Shown here piece after piece: positions 8,559 to 16,711 of a stretch of 60,459 bases of DNA; within the stretch, counting starts at the first letter, position 1, and each line of letters begins with the position of its first letter. Below the pieces are notes generated by a model. It was given only the letters and a program-made list of their open reading frames with translations. It was not told the origin of the DNA and made no database searches. The translations under genes were made by a program, and so were the position numbers. Origin of the DNA: Sphingobacteriales bacterium (GTDB taxonomy: Bacteria > Bacteroidota > Bacteroidia > AKYH767-A > OLB10); NCBI GenBank assembly GCA_021299095.1, contig JAJTFW010000005.1, positions 1 through 60,459 of the forward strand, written 5' to 3'.

Positions 8559-9716
8559 TTAATCAATCCAGGATTTGTAATAATCGTCACTCATAATCCC
8601 CAGTCCTGCTTCCGTCAGCCATAGAGGCCTAAAGGTGTCGATCATGACGGCCAGTTCGAGGGTCTCCTTTTTCCCAATGCTTTTTTCGACTGTACCCGGG
8701 TGTGGGCCATGCGGAATACCGGCAGGATGCAAGGTTATCATGCCCTTGGTGACATGTTTTCGGCTCATGAAATCTCCGTCAACGTAGTACAGCACCTCGT
8801 CCGAGTCCACGTTGCTGTGGTTATAGGGTGCCGGAATGGCGTCGGGATGGTAGTCGTAAAGTCGCGGAACGAAGGAGCAAATGACATAATTGTGCGCCTC
8901 AAAAGTCTGGTGAACGGGAGGCGGCTGGTGAACCCTGCCGGTGATGGGTTCGAAATCCTTGATATTCAGAGCCCAGGGATAGTGGTTTCCATCCCAACCA
9001 ATGGCATCGAAGGGATGCGTGGCATAGACATAAGGGTACACAATCCCTTGTTTTTTTATCAGAACGCGAAACTCCCCGTTTTCATCGTGGGTTTTTAGGT
9101 CTTGAGGCCTACGGATATCACGCTCGCAAAACGGGGAATGTTCTTCTAGTTGACCGTAGGCGTTTCGGTAGCGCCGGGGCGTTTCAATTGGTGAAAACGA
9201 TTCCACAATCAACAGTCGGTTGTCGGGCGTATCGAAATGCAGTTGAAATATGGTACCGCGTGGGATCACCAGATAATCACCGTAGCCGAATTTGATCGAA
9301 CCGTAAATAGTCTCAAGGGTGCCACTGCCCTCATGCACGAAAATGAGTTCGTCTGCATCAGCGTTTTTGAGGAAATACGCAGTGATGGACTTTCTTGGTG
9401 CGGCAAGGGAAATGTGTAAATCATCATTCACTAAAACCGCTTTTTTACTATCGATGTAATCGTCTTCCGGCGCAATGTTGAATCCTTCAAAACTCTGGTG
9501 ACGCAAGAAACGCTGGTGCGTTATTTTGGGTTCCCTCGAGAATGGCTCACCAACCGATTTAACCAACGTAGGTGCGTGACAGTGATAGATCAGTGAGTAA
9601 ACGTTGGAGAATCCGTGGGTAGAAACCAGCTCTTCCGCGTAAAGGGACCCATCCGGTTTTCTGAATTGTGTGTGACGTTTGTGTGGGAATGTTCCCTGTG
9701 AATGGTACTGTGGCAT
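8559..9716 (-). CDS. hmgA: Homogentisate 1,2-dioxygenase
   Basis: A 385-residue cupin-fold iron enzyme that opens the ring of homogentisate to maleylacetoacetate in tyrosine/phenylalanine breakdown. The N-terminus MPQYHSQGTFPHKRHTQFRK is the family start, so ATG 9716 is chosen over the in-frame ATG at 9764. The cupin core contains FVHEGSGTLETIYG and YGDYLVIPRGT. The C-terminal half has the histidine- and acid-rich metal region (YNHSNVDSDEVLYYVDGDF, HPAGIPHGPHPG). It is divergent from the fumarylacetoacetate hydrolase gene with only 88 bases between starts, so the last two steps face each other across a shared promoter region. No maleylacetoacetate isomerase gene is next to it. Confidence 0.95.
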   Translation of the reverse strand: MPQYHSQGTFPHKRHTQFRKPDGSLYAEELVSTHGFSNVYSLIYHCHAPTLVKSVGEPFSREPKITHQRFLRHQSFEGFNIAPEDDYIDSKKAVLVNDDLHISLAAPRKSITAYFLKNADADELIFVHEGSGTLETIYGSIKFGYGDYLVIPRGTIFQLHFDTPDNRLLIVESFSPIETPRRYRNAYGQLEEHSPFCERDIRRPQDLKTHDENGEFRVLIKKQGIVYPYVYATHPFDAIGWDGNHYPWALNIKDFEPITGRVHQPPPVHQTFEAHNYVICSFVPRLYDYHPDAIPAPYNHSNVDSDEVLYYVDGDFMSRKHVTKGMITLHPAGIPHGPHPGTVEKSIGKKETLELAVMIDTFRPLWLTEAGLGIMSDDYYKSWID

Positions 9717-9761
9717 GATGTTCTCGAATAAAATCCCGGCAGATTGACTATTGGCCGGCTT

Positions 9762-9786
9762 CAAAGGTAACCATTGGTTATTTTTG
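9762..9786. promoter_or_regulatory. Divergent -7 elements for hmgA and the FAH gene
   Basis: TACCTTTG on the minus strand (9769-9762) is 45 bases before hmgA, and TATTTTTG on the plus strand (9779-9786) is 18 bases before the fumarylacetoacetate hydrolase. The boxes are nine bases apart, so the -33 region of each promoter overlaps the other promoter. A regulator bound here could control both genes, but I see no clear operator. Confidence 0.55.
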
Positions 9787-9804
9787 AAGCCTGACCAACA
9801 TCAC

Positions 9805-10824
9805 ATGAAACTGATTTCTTTCCTAAACCAAGGTGTTGAAACCCTTGGACTTTACTTAAACGAGCGGATTTACTCCGTACCCGACGCTGCAGACCGGGCC
9901 GGACGAGCTGCTGCTTCCACCATGTCCGAGTTGCTCAAAGGCGAGGAGAAGTCGATGGACGCTGTCCGTGAAATTGAGCGCTTGATTGCAGATGGGAAAG
10001 TCGAATCAGATTCCTATCTCTGGGCGGCTGTTGAAGTTCTGGCGCCCGTTCCACATCCCACATCCTGCCGAGACGGATATGCTTTTCGACAGCACGTTGA
10101 AGCGGCTCGCAGAAACAGACGTGTGGAGATGATTCCGGAGTTTGATGAATACCCGATTTTCTATTTCACCAACCACAATGCGATTCAGGGGCCCGGAGAT
10201 ATCTGGTGTATGCCCGATCATTTTAAGCAATTGGATTTTGAGCTGGAGGCTGCTGTGGTGATTGGTAAAAAGGGGCGGAACCTGAAGGCTGAACACGCTG
10301 ATCAATACATTGCAGGCTACATGATTATGAACGACATGAGCGCCAGGGTGCTACAGATGGAGGAGATGAAGCTGAATCTGGGGCCGGCCAAAGGAAAGGA
10401 TTTTTCAACCGTGATCGGGCCCTGGTTGGTTACGCCGGATGAATTGGATGCCTATAAAGTCGGTCCAAAGCCGAATCATACCGGAAGCCGTTTCAACCTC
10501 AGTATGAAATGCTGGGTGAATGGTGTTCAGGTCAGCGAGGGAAATGTGGCCCAGATGGATTGGACATTTGCCGAAATCATTGAACGCTGCGCCTACGGAA
10601 CCGACATTCTTCCGGGTGACGTCATTGGCTCGGGAACCGTGGGAACCGGTTGCTTCCTCGAACTGAACGGAACAGGAAAACTGAATAACCCGGATTATCC
10701 GGTGCAATGGCTCCAGGATGGCGATGTAGTGGAAATGAGCATAGATGGATTGGGGTGCCTTAGGAATACCATCCGCAAAGTCGATTCGGATTTTTCGATC
10801 CTCGCTTTGAAAAAGAGTGTGTAG
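9805..10824 (+). CDS. Fumarylacetoacetate hydrolase family protein
   Basis: A 339-residue FAH-fold hydrolase, expected to split fumarylacetoacetate into fumarate and acetoacetate, the last step after homogentisate cleavage. The start MKLISFLNQGVETLGLYL fits the family; an upstream in-frame codon at 9751 is ignored because it lies before the promoter. Core motifs: YPIFYFTNHNAIQGPG, the metal-binding acidic pair in LDFELEAAVVIGKKG, the catalytic-loop region GYMIMNDMSAR, GKDFSTVIGPWLVT, and the C-terminal GDVIGSGTVGTGC. The divergent partner hmgA strongly supports this substrate over other FAH-family substrates. The stop codon lies in a 12-bp palindrome (TAGGTATACCTA, 10822-10833). Confidence 0.9.
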   Translation: MKLISFLNQGVETLGLYLNERIYSVPDAADRAGRAAASTMSELLKGEEKSMDAVREIERLIADGKVESDSYLWAAVEVLAPVPHPTSCRDGYAFRQHVEAARRNRRVEMIPEFDEYPIFYFTNHNAIQGPGDIWCMPDHFKQLDFELEAAVVIGKKGRNLKAEHADQYIAGYMIMNDMSARVLQMEEMKLNLGPAKGKDFSTVIGPWLVTPDELDAYKVGPKPNHTGSRFNLSMKCWVNGVQVSEGNVAQMDWTFAEIIERCAYGTDILPGDVIGSGTVGTGCFLELNGTGKLNNPDYPVQWLQDGDVVEMSIDGLGCLRNTIRKVDSDFSILALKKSV

Positions 10825-10844
10825 GTATACCTAAAAAGCCAGTC

Positions 10845-10966
10845 GGGATAGCCTTACGGGGCTACCCTTCCTGACATCAACCTAAACACCATAACCAATT
10901 CATTTACCCGTTGGCCTGTTGGCCTTGTGCGGGTGGTTTTTTCGGGGTCTTCGGCTTGCCAGGCTC
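10845..10966 (+). repeat. Tandem structured repeat, copy 1
   Basis: Contains TAGCC-TTACGG-GGCTA (10849-10865), an A/C-rich single-stranded-looking segment ending CATAACCAATTC at 10901, then a terminator-like hairpin. In the latter, ACCCG (10906-10910) pairs with CGGGT (10930-10934) around GGCC-TGTT-GGCC, followed by a T6 run (10937-10942). Bases 10849-10901 are identical to copy 2 over 53 positions. Confidence 0.9.
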
Positions 10967-11090
10967 GAGTAGCCTTACGGGGCTACCCTTCCTGACATCA
11001 ACCTAAACACCATAACCAATTCTTTTGCCCGTTAGCCTGGTGGTTGCAGACGGGTTATTTTATTTCGGGGGATTCCGGCTTGTCAGGCTC
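10967..11090 (+). repeat. Tandem structured repeat, copy 2
   Basis: Same order as copy 1, offset by 121 bases. The GAGTAGCC-TTACGG-GGCTACCC hairpin comes first, then the identical A/C-rich linker (to 11022), then a second hairpin CCCGT (11028-11032) / ACGGG (11050-11054) followed by TTATTTTATTT. The loop of the second hairpin differs from copy 1 while its outer stem is kept, which favours selection on structure. Confidence 0.9.
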
Positions 11091-11160
11091 GGGTAGCCTT
11101 ACGGGGCTACCCGATTCTCTGACATCAACCTAAACCAAACAAAACCCTATTTTTAACCTT
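11091..11160 (+). repeat. Tandem structured repeat, partial copy 3
   Basis: Offset by 124 bases from copy 2. Its hairpin is the strongest: CGGGTAGCC / GGCTACCCG, a nine-base perfect stem. CTGACATCAACCTAAAC is conserved, then the sequence diverges to an A-rich tract ending CCCTATTTTTAACC. The second hairpin is not conserved. Confidence 0.85.
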
Positions 11161-11362
11161 GAGAACGCTGCCAACTTAGTAACCTGCTGACATGGGGGTT
11201 GAACGGAGCTTTTTTTGAAAGGTTCCGGTTTTTAAATATTTTTTTCTGAATCACATTTAAATAATTGATTTACAGTATTATAATTTCATATTATCTTGGA
11301 TTAAATCGAATTTCCTACCCCAGTATAAAACCCAAAGGGGCTGTCAGGGGTTAGTCAGTGGC

Positions 11363-11370
11363 TAACTTTG
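11363..11370 (+). promoter_or_regulatory. -7 element TAACTTTG immediately before ribBA
   Basis: Exact TAnnTTTG, six bases before the ATG at 11377. If used, transcription would start at or next to the start codon, giving a leaderless or nearly leaderless mRNA. I see no TTG at the -33 position. Confidence 0.5.
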
Positions 11371-11376
11371 CAGACC

Positions 11377-12594
11377 ATGATCGAACACATCCGGCTAAAT
11401 ACCATTGACGAGGCGATTGAAGACATCAAAGCCGGGCGAATTATCATTGTAGTTGATGATGCTGACCGGGAAAACGAGGGTGATTTTCTGGTTGCATCCA
11501 GACATGCCACCCCTGAAGTGGTGAATTTCATGGCTACGCATGGAAGAGGGCTCATTTGTATAAGTCTCACGGATGAGCGTTGCCGAGAATTGGACTTGCC
11601 GAGTATGGTTAGTACCAATACGGCTTCGCATGAAACGGCATTCACTGTATCAGTTGACCTATTGGGTCATGGATGTACAACAGGTATTTCTGCATCGGAT
11701 CGCTCCAAAACCATTCAGGCATTGATTCATCCGGAAACAATGCCTGAAGACCTAGGTCGCCCAGGTCATATCTTTCCGCTCCGTGCAAAGTCCGGCGGAG
11801 TTTTGCGGCGCGCTGGACACACGGAAGCTGCTTCGGATTTATCCAGGCTGGCAGGATTCGAGTCCTCAGGAGTGATAGTTGAAATCATGAATGAGGACGG
11901 AAGCATGGCTCGACTGCCCGAGTTGATTCAGATTGCTTCACGCTTTGGAATGAAGATCATTTCCATCGAGGACTTGATTAAATACAGAATGGAGAAGGAG
12001 TGCGATGTGGAACGTGTCGTCTCCGTGGAAATGCCTACCGTTTATGGCGATTTTCAATTGGTTGCATTCACACACCGCGAAAGTGGACAGGAGCATTTAG
12101 CACTCGTGAAAGGGGAATGGAAGCCCGATGAGGCGGTGCTGGTACGCGTGCATTCATCCTGTATGACAGGCGATATTTTCGGTTCCTGTCGCTGCGACTG
12201 CGGTCCTCAATTGCATGCAGCTTTAAGCCGTATTGATGAGGAAGGCAAGGGGGTGCTTCTGTATATGAATCAGGAAGGACGTGGCATTGGCTTGCTCAAT
12301 AAATTGAAGGCCTACAAACTTCAGGAGCAGGGCTTCGACACGGTTGAAGCCAATTTGCAGCTTGGTTTCAGAATGGATGAGCGGGATTATGGCGTAGGTG
12401 CGCAAATTCTGCGGAGCCTTGGCATTTCGAAAATGCGACTGCTGACCAATAATCCCACCAAGCGGGCCGGCCTTACAGGCTATGGTTTGGAGATTATTGA
12501 ACGCATCCCGATCGAGGTTCCGGCAAATCCCCACAACCGCGAATATCTGGCTACCAAGCGGGATAAGATGGGGCATGCGCTCCGCGGTGAATGA
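11377..12594 (+). CDS. ribBA: Bifunctional DHBP synthase / GTP cyclohydrolase II
   Basis: A 405-residue fusion catalysing both entry reactions of riboflavin synthesis. Residues 1-~200 are 3,4-dihydroxy-2-butanone 4-phosphate synthase (RibB): [15 protein letters not shown] holds the metal-binding acidic residues, with [12 protein letters not shown] and [11 protein letters not shown]. Residues ~210-405 are GTP cyclohydrolase II (RibA): [20 protein letters not shown] carries the zinc cysteines near 263-276, followed by [13 protein letters not shown] and [11 protein letters not shown]. Length and order are those of standard RibBA. The start [10 protein letters not shown] matches the family and ATG 11377 is used; the TTG at 11368 lies inside the -7 element. 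Confidence 0.97.
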   Translation: MIEHIRLNTIDEAIEDIKAGRIIIVVDDADRENEGDFLVASRHATPEVVNFMATHGRGLICISLTDERCRELDLPSMVSTNTASHETAFTVSVDLLGHGCTTGISASDRSKTIQALIHPETMPEDLGRPGHIFPLRAKSGGVLRRAGHTEAASDLSRLAGFESSGVIVEIMNEDGSMARLPELIQIASRFGMKIISIEDLIKYRMEKECDVERVVSVEMPTVYGDFQLVAFTHRESGQEHLALVKGEWKPDEAVLVRVHSSCMTGDIFGSCRCDCGPQLHAALSRIDEEGKGVLLYMNQEGRGIGLLNKLKAYKLQEQGFDTVEANLQLGFRMDERDYGVGAQILRSLGISKMRLLTNNPTKRAGLTGYGLEIIERIPIEVPANPHNREYLATKRDKMGHALRGE

Positions 12595-12609
12595 CCGAAT
12601 CGTAAAACG

Positions 12610-12617
12610 TATCTTTG
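12610..12617 (+). promoter_or_regulatory. -7 element TATCTTTG for the phosphohexomutase gene
   Basis: Exact TAnnTTTG match in the 57-base gap after ribBA, 34 bases before the ATG at 12652, so the mutase can be transcribed on its own. Confidence 0.5.
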
Positions 12618-12651
12618 CACTGTTTTCCGGCTCAAAGTCGGTATTCGTGCC

Positions 12652-14052
12652 ATGACGTTAATTACTTCCATTTCCGGAATTCGGGGAACCATTGGCGGTG
12701 TTCCCGGTTCGGCGCTTACGCCTCCTGATATCATTCGGTTCACTTCCGCTTATGGTGACTGGCTCAAGTCGCGCAATCCCGGTAAAACCTGTTCGGTTGT
12801 CATCGGTCGCGATGCGCGTATTTCCGGTGCGATGGTTTCTTCGCTCGTTGCTTCGACGCTTTGCGGGATGGGCATTGATGTCATTGATGCGGGATTGTCA
12901 ACCACTCCTTCTGTGGAAATGGCTGTTCCGTATCACAAAGCCCAGGGCGGAATCATTCTGACCGCTAGTCACAATCCAAGGCAGTGGAATGCACTCAAAC
13001 TGTTGAACGAGTTTGGTGAGTTTGTTTCTGCCGCCGATGGCGAAGCGATTCTTGCACGTGCAGAAAGTAACCAAGCGCGTTATGCAGAGGTAGATGCCTT
13101 GGGTCACATTACATACGATGAGAGTTCGATTGAACGGCATATCCGCGCAATTCTGGACTTACCGTTGGTTGATTGTGATGCCATCCGCACTGCTGGTTTC
13201 CGTGTGGTGGTCGATGCAGTGAACTCAACCGGAGGGATAGCTGTTCCAATGTTGCTGGAAGCCTTGGGTGTTAGCAATACGATTCGCTTGTACTGCGAAC
13301 CCACTGGTGAATTTCCACACAACCCTGAACCATTACCTGAGCACTTGTCCGATTTATCCTCAGAAGTGGTGATAAACAAGGCGCACTTGGGTCTGGTGGT
13401 GGATCCGGATGTTGACCGGCTTGCGATTGTGTGTGAAGACGGAACAATGTTCGGAGAGGAATATACCCTGGTTTCAGTAGCTGACTATGTCTTGTCACGA
13501 ACACCTGGCAACACAGTGTCAAACCTCTCGTCCACGAGAGCGCTGCAGGTCATAGCAGAAAAATATAGCATGCAACATACGGCATCGGCAGTTGGTGAGG
13601 TGAATGTCGTAGTAGCCATGAAAGCGAACCAGGCCATCATCGGTGGCGAAGGGAATGGCGGTGTGATTTTACCTGAGTTGCACTACGGTCGTGATGCGCT
13701 GGTCGGAATCGCACTTTTTCTATCTCACCTGGCCCGCTCGGGAAAGTCCTGTAAGTCGCTTCGATCTACATATCCCGATTATTACATTTCGAAAAACAAA
13801 CTTGAACTTGAGCCCGGAACCGATGTTGAAGCCTTGGTTTCTGCCATGCAAAGCCGTTACAAGGACCAACCTATGAATACCGTAGATGGAGTTCGAATTG
13901 AGTTCGGCGATGAATGGGTGCATCTCAGACGTTCAAACACGGAGCCCATTATCCGGATTTACGCCGAATCTGCTTCTGAAGAAAAAGCGGATGCCCTGGC
14001 GAAGCGAATCGTAGCTGAGCTCAAAGAACGTATTCCTGGAATTCCGGCTTGA
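12652..14052 (+). CDS. glmM: Phosphoglucosamine mutase / phosphomannomutase family protein
   Basis: A 466-residue alpha-D-phosphohexomutase. The four-domain family features are present: SISGIRGTIGG at the start, the active-site phosphoserine loop TASHNPRQWNALK (near residue 104), the metal-binding loop DPDVDRL (near 251), the sugar-binding loop GEGNGGVILPELHYGRD, and the C-terminal phosphate-binding loop RRSNTEPIIRIYAES. Bacteroidota use such enzymes to turn glucosamine-6-phosphate into glucosamine-1-phosphate for UDP-GlcNAc. The alternative is a phosphomannomutase/phosphoglucomutase, since sequence alone does not fix the sugar. Its position 1.2 kb from a polysaccharide locus may be coincidence; the cysteine desulfurase follows 23 bases later. 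Confidence 0.85.
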   Translation: MTLITSISGIRGTIGGVPGSALTPPDIIRFTSAYGDWLKSRNPGKTCSVVIGRDARISGAMVSSLVASTLCGMGIDVIDAGLSTTPSVEMAVPYHKAQGGIILTASHNPRQWNALKLLNEFGEFVSAADGEAILARAESNQARYAEVDALGHITYDESSIERHIRAILDLPLVDCDAIRTAGFRVVVDAVNSTGGIAVPMLLEALGVSNTIRLYCEPTGEFPHNPEPLPEHLSDLSSEVVINKAHLGLVVDPDVDRLAIVCEDGTMFGEEYTLVSVADYVLSRTPGNTVSNLSSTRALQVIAEKYSMQHTASAVGEVNVVVAMKANQAIIGGEGNGGVILPELHYGRDALVGIALFLSHLARSGKSCKSLRSTYPDYYISKNKLELEPGTDVEALVSAMQSRYKDQPMNTVDGVRIEFGDEWVHLRRSNTEPIIRIYAESASEEKADALAKRIVAELKERIPGIPA

Positions 14053-14075
14053 CCCTGAAAAAACATCAATTGATC

Positions 14076-15212
14076 ATGAACGTGTATTTCGATAACGCTG
14101 CTACTACTCCGATTCATCCCGATGTGATTGAAGCGATGCTTCCCGTGTTCAGCCAGCAGTTCGGCAATCCTTCTTCAATTCATGCTTACGGAAGAGAGGT
14201 GCGAGCCACAATAGAAGTGGCGCGTAAAAAAGTCGCACAGATGTTGAATGCATCGCCATCCGAGATTTTTTTCACCTCGGGTGGAACCGAAGCCGATAAC
14301 ATGTCCTTGCGCTGTTCGGTTCAGGATTTGGGAGTCGAACACGTTATTACTTCGGAGCTTGAACACCACGCGGTACTGCATACACTCGAGGACATGGCCG
14401 AGCGGGGCCAGATCCGACTGAACCTTGTAAAAGTTGATTCGGCCGGACATGTTGACCTCAACGACCTTGAGCGCCTTTTGCAAACAGAAGGTAAGGCGTT
14501 GGTTTCTCTTATGCACGCCAACAACGAAATCGGTACCATGATTTCACTTGAAGAGGTCGGTGGACTTTGTCGGAAATACAACGCACTGTTTCAGTCCGAC
14601 ACGGTACAAACCATGGGTCATTATCGTCATGACCTTGCAACACTACCAGTTGATTTTATTACCGGTGCGGCCCATAAATTTCATGGACCAAAGGGGGTTG
14701 GCTTTTTGTACATCCGCAACGGCGTTCGTATCAAACCCTACATTACAGGAGGTTCGCAGGAGCGTAATATGCGCGGTGGAACGGAAAATGTTTATGGGAT
14801 TGTCGGTCTCTCAAAAGCACTCGAAATCGCTTACAAGGACATGGATGACGATATGAGCCATGTGCGTGGACTGAAAAGCAGGATGGTTGCCAGGTTGAAA
14901 GAAGAGGTTTCGGGTGTTGAGTTCAATGGCGACATCAGTGATGAGGGCAGTTTGTACACCGTACTGAATGTCAGTTTTCCGCCTTGTGACCATGCGGAAA
15001 TGTTGCTTTTTAATCTGGATATTGCAGGAATCGCTTGTTCTGCAGGAAGTGCGTGTACATCCGGTTCCAATGCCGGTTCACATGTGCTGAGGGCGATCGG
15101 TGCATCCCCCGACCGGCCCGCAATTCGCTTTTCGTTCTCCCGGTTCAACACCGAGGCGGAAGTCGATTATGTGGTTGAAAAGGTAAGGGATCTGTTTTTG
15201 GTGAAGGCCTGA
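14076..15212 (+). CDS. Cysteine desulfurase (NifS/IscS family)
   Basis: A 378-residue PLP-dependent aminotransferase class V enzyme that releases sulfur from cysteine for Fe-S clusters and thio-modifications. It shows the N-terminal YFDNAATTP, the PLP-lysine region TGAAHKFHGPKGVGFLY (near 196) and the catalytic cysteine loop CSAGSACTSGS (near 320-330). The extended C-terminus (SFSRFNTEAEVDYVVEKV) is the group I form. ATG 14076 starts at the conserved MNVYFDNAATTP; earlier codons overlap the mutase stop. No IscU/SufE or scaffold gene is adjacent, so whether it serves clusters or tRNA thiolation is open. It converges on the polysaccharide locus with 26 bases between stops and no clear terminator. 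Confidence 0.93.
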   Translation: MNVYFDNAATTPIHPDVIEAMLPVFSQQFGNPSSIHAYGREVRATIEVARKKVAQMLNASPSEIFFTSGGTEADNMSLRCSVQDLGVEHVITSELEHHAVLHTLEDMAERGQIRLNLVKVDSAGHVDLNDLERLLQTEGKALVSLMHANNEIGTMISLEEVGGLCRKYNALFQSDTVQTMGHYRHDLATLPVDFITGAAHKFHGPKGVGFLYIRNGVRIKPYITGGSQERNMRGGTENVYGIVGLSKALEIAYKDMDDDMSHVRGLKSRMVARLKEEVSGVEFNGDISDEGSLYTVLNVSFPPCDHAEMLLFNLDIAGIACSAGSACTSGSNAGSHVLRAIGASPDRPAIRFSFSRFNTEAEVDYVVEKVRDLFLVKA

Positions 15213-15238
15213 TTGTAACTGGCTTCACAGCCGAAGTG

Positions 15239-15673
15239 TTATAGTTTCCGGATCAGCTTGGCAGGCACTCCTCCAACCAGAGTCCGTGCTTCCACCGGTC
15301 GGTTCACCACCGCTCCGGCTGCAATGGCAGCGCATTCGTCAATTTTGACTCCTCCAAGAATGGTGGCATTGGCGCCGATCCACACATCATCTCCCACAAC
15401 AATGGGTGCGCAACTTGCAGAGATGAATTCCGAAATCCTTGAATGGTTGGCATGGGCAGAAATCACAAAAACCACGCCTGGCCCAATTGAAACCCGATTG
15501 CCGATTACGAGCATATCCTTGCCGCTTTTCAACTCATAACTGAGTTGTGTTCCGGCAGAAACATATACCTTGCTACCAATCGAAAACCCACATGCTCTCA
15601 AGGCGGAAACACGCAAAAAGTTGAGCGGAGCATGCTGCGCAATGAGCCGCAGAATGGAGTAAAAGGGCTTCAT
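15239..15673 (-). CDS. Hexapeptide-repeat acyltransferase
   Basis: A 144-residue left-handed beta-helix acyltransferase (serine/maltose O-acetyltransferase-like). Hexapeptide turns run through the centre (IGNRVSIGPGVVFVISAHANH, VVGDDVWIGANATILGGVKI, CAAIAAGAVV) and it ends GGVPAKLIRKL, the usual closing loop; a histidine in SAHANHSR is the likely catalytic residue. It is the last gene of the minus-strand polysaccharide locus and overlaps the FemAB-like gene by four bases. The expected role is O- or N-acetylation of a sugar in the surface polymer; the acceptor cannot be told. Confidence 0.85.
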   Translation of the reverse strand: MKPFYSILRLIAQHAPLNFLRVSALRACGFSIGSKVYVSAGTQLSYELKSGKDMLVIGNRVSIGPGVVFVISAHANHSRISEFISASCAPIVVGDDVWIGANATILGGVKIDECAAIAAGAVVNRPVEARTLVGGVPAKLIRKL

Positions 15674-16710
15674 GAGGCTTTGATGGTTTTGAGTTGGGAG
15701 AGTGCCTTCAATCCGAAAGTACCGATTTTCATCAGGATGGGTCGGTGGATTTTTTCGAACCTTCCGTAGTTCACTTCGGTTCCGCCAAAACGCGCCTTGA
15801 ATTCACGGACGCCATAATCGGCATCGGGTTTTCCTGCTCCTAGAAAATCGAAATGCCGCATCCCTTCAGTATTTGCCTGTCTGATTGCCGCCCAAGTAGC
15901 CAGAACGCTGGGGTAACATTCTTTGTAGTGTGTATCATCGCCTGCAACGTACCATTCGTATATTTTCTTTCCGGGAAGTTTCGGGGCAACCATTCCGCCG
16001 ATGATCCTATCCTTATGTCGAATTATAAAAACGGATCCGTATTCGCCACCGGCGGTCTCGTTGTAAAAGGACTGAAAGAAACTGATGTCGGGTAAGGGTT
16101 TCTTAGCCTTTGTTCGGTACAGGTTTTTCAGAATGGAGTAGAGGTCGTTAAGGTCACTTGTCGAGTTGCAAATTTCAATGGTGCAGTTTTCCAGTCCTTT
16201 TCGGATTTGCCGGGCTTTGCTTTTACTCATTTCGGTCAACAGGTCTTTTTCGGTTTTCCCTGTTGTCGCTACGAGTATGTTTAAGTGAGGTGAAAAGGAA
16301 TAGCCGAATACAGCTGCAGATTCAATCAGCGTCGATTGCTCGAATAGGTTCCTGATCTGGGTATAAATGACGCCCTGGCTTAAAGTTCGATCGTATTCCC
16401 TGAGCAACTCTGCTGCGATTTCACCTGAGTCCGCCAATGGACCTCCCCAAACAATACTTCTCGATGTAAGTGCCGAGTACCATCCGCTTTCCTGCTGCAC
16501 TACCGATAGTAGTATACCGCAAAGTTTGTTGTCTTTTTTGTTCAAGGCAAACAATACGTTTGGCGTGTATCCGCGGGTTTGGTTGAAAACCCGATAAGCA
16601 ACCGGTGATTGAAAAAAATTCCCCTGAGGATGGGCGAGTACGTATTGCTCCCATTCAGAGGTGTCTACTCTCCGGGAATCAGAAGTAAAATAAATGCTGG
16701 ACTCGCGCAT
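15670..16710 (-). CDS. FemAB/GNAT-like acyltransferase of the polysaccharide locus
   Basis: A 346-residue protein with the double GNAT layout of the FemAB (peptidoglycan bridge) family. The N-terminal half has HPQGNFFQSPVAYRVF and a SIVWGGPLA segment. The C-terminal half has DRIIGGMVAPKLPGKKIYEW, then VLATWAAIRQANTEGMRHFDFLG and a final REFKARFGG, the acyl-donor binding core. FemAB-like proteins in exopolysaccharide loci probably add an amino acid or acyl group to a sugar; the substrate is unknown. It sits between the polysaccharide deacetylase-like and hexapeptide acyltransferase genes, so these three are likely tailoring enzymes. No signal peptide; cytoplasmic. Confidence 0.8.
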   Translation of the reverse strand: MRESSIYFTSDSRRVDTSEWEQYVLAHPQGNFFQSPVAYRVFNQTRGYTPNVLFALNKKDNKLCGILLSVVQQESGWYSALTSRSIVWGGPLADSGEIAAELLREYDRTLSQGVIYTQIRNLFEQSTLIESAAVFGYSFSPHLNILVATTGKTEKDLLTEMSKSKARQIRKGLENCTIEICNSTSDLNDLYSILKNLYRTKAKKPLPDISFFQSFYNETAGGEYGSVFIIRHKDRIIGGMVAPKLPGKKIYEWYVAGDDTHYKECYPSVLATWAAIRQANTEGMRHFDFLGAGKPDADYGVREFKARFGGTEVNYGRFEKIHRPILMKIGTFGLKALSQLKTIKAS

Positions 16711-16711
16711 A

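Larger units (their letters stand above)
10825..11362. other. 538-bp non-coding region with tandem structured repeats
   Basis: No convincing coding frame on either strand. The first ~335 bases carry three tandem copies of a hairpin-containing repeat, listed separately. The remaining ~200 bases are AT-rich, with long T runs and TATTATAATTTCATATTAT. They contain a weak -7-like TATCTTGG (11292-11299) and a possible CCCC (11318-11321) / GGGG (11337-11340) pairing that could fold in a leader if transcription started there. The conserved FMN riboswitch core expected before some riboflavin genes is not seen. Confidence 0.7.

Noticed and set aside
10838-11160. CRISPR array
   Set aside because: Only three copies with a ~122-bp period, and the intervening sequence is itself repeated; no cas genes are nearby.
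11160-11376. FMN riboswitch upstream of ribBA
   Set aside because: The conserved FMN aptamer core is not seen, and the best -7 element sits six bases before the start, leaving no room for a leader.
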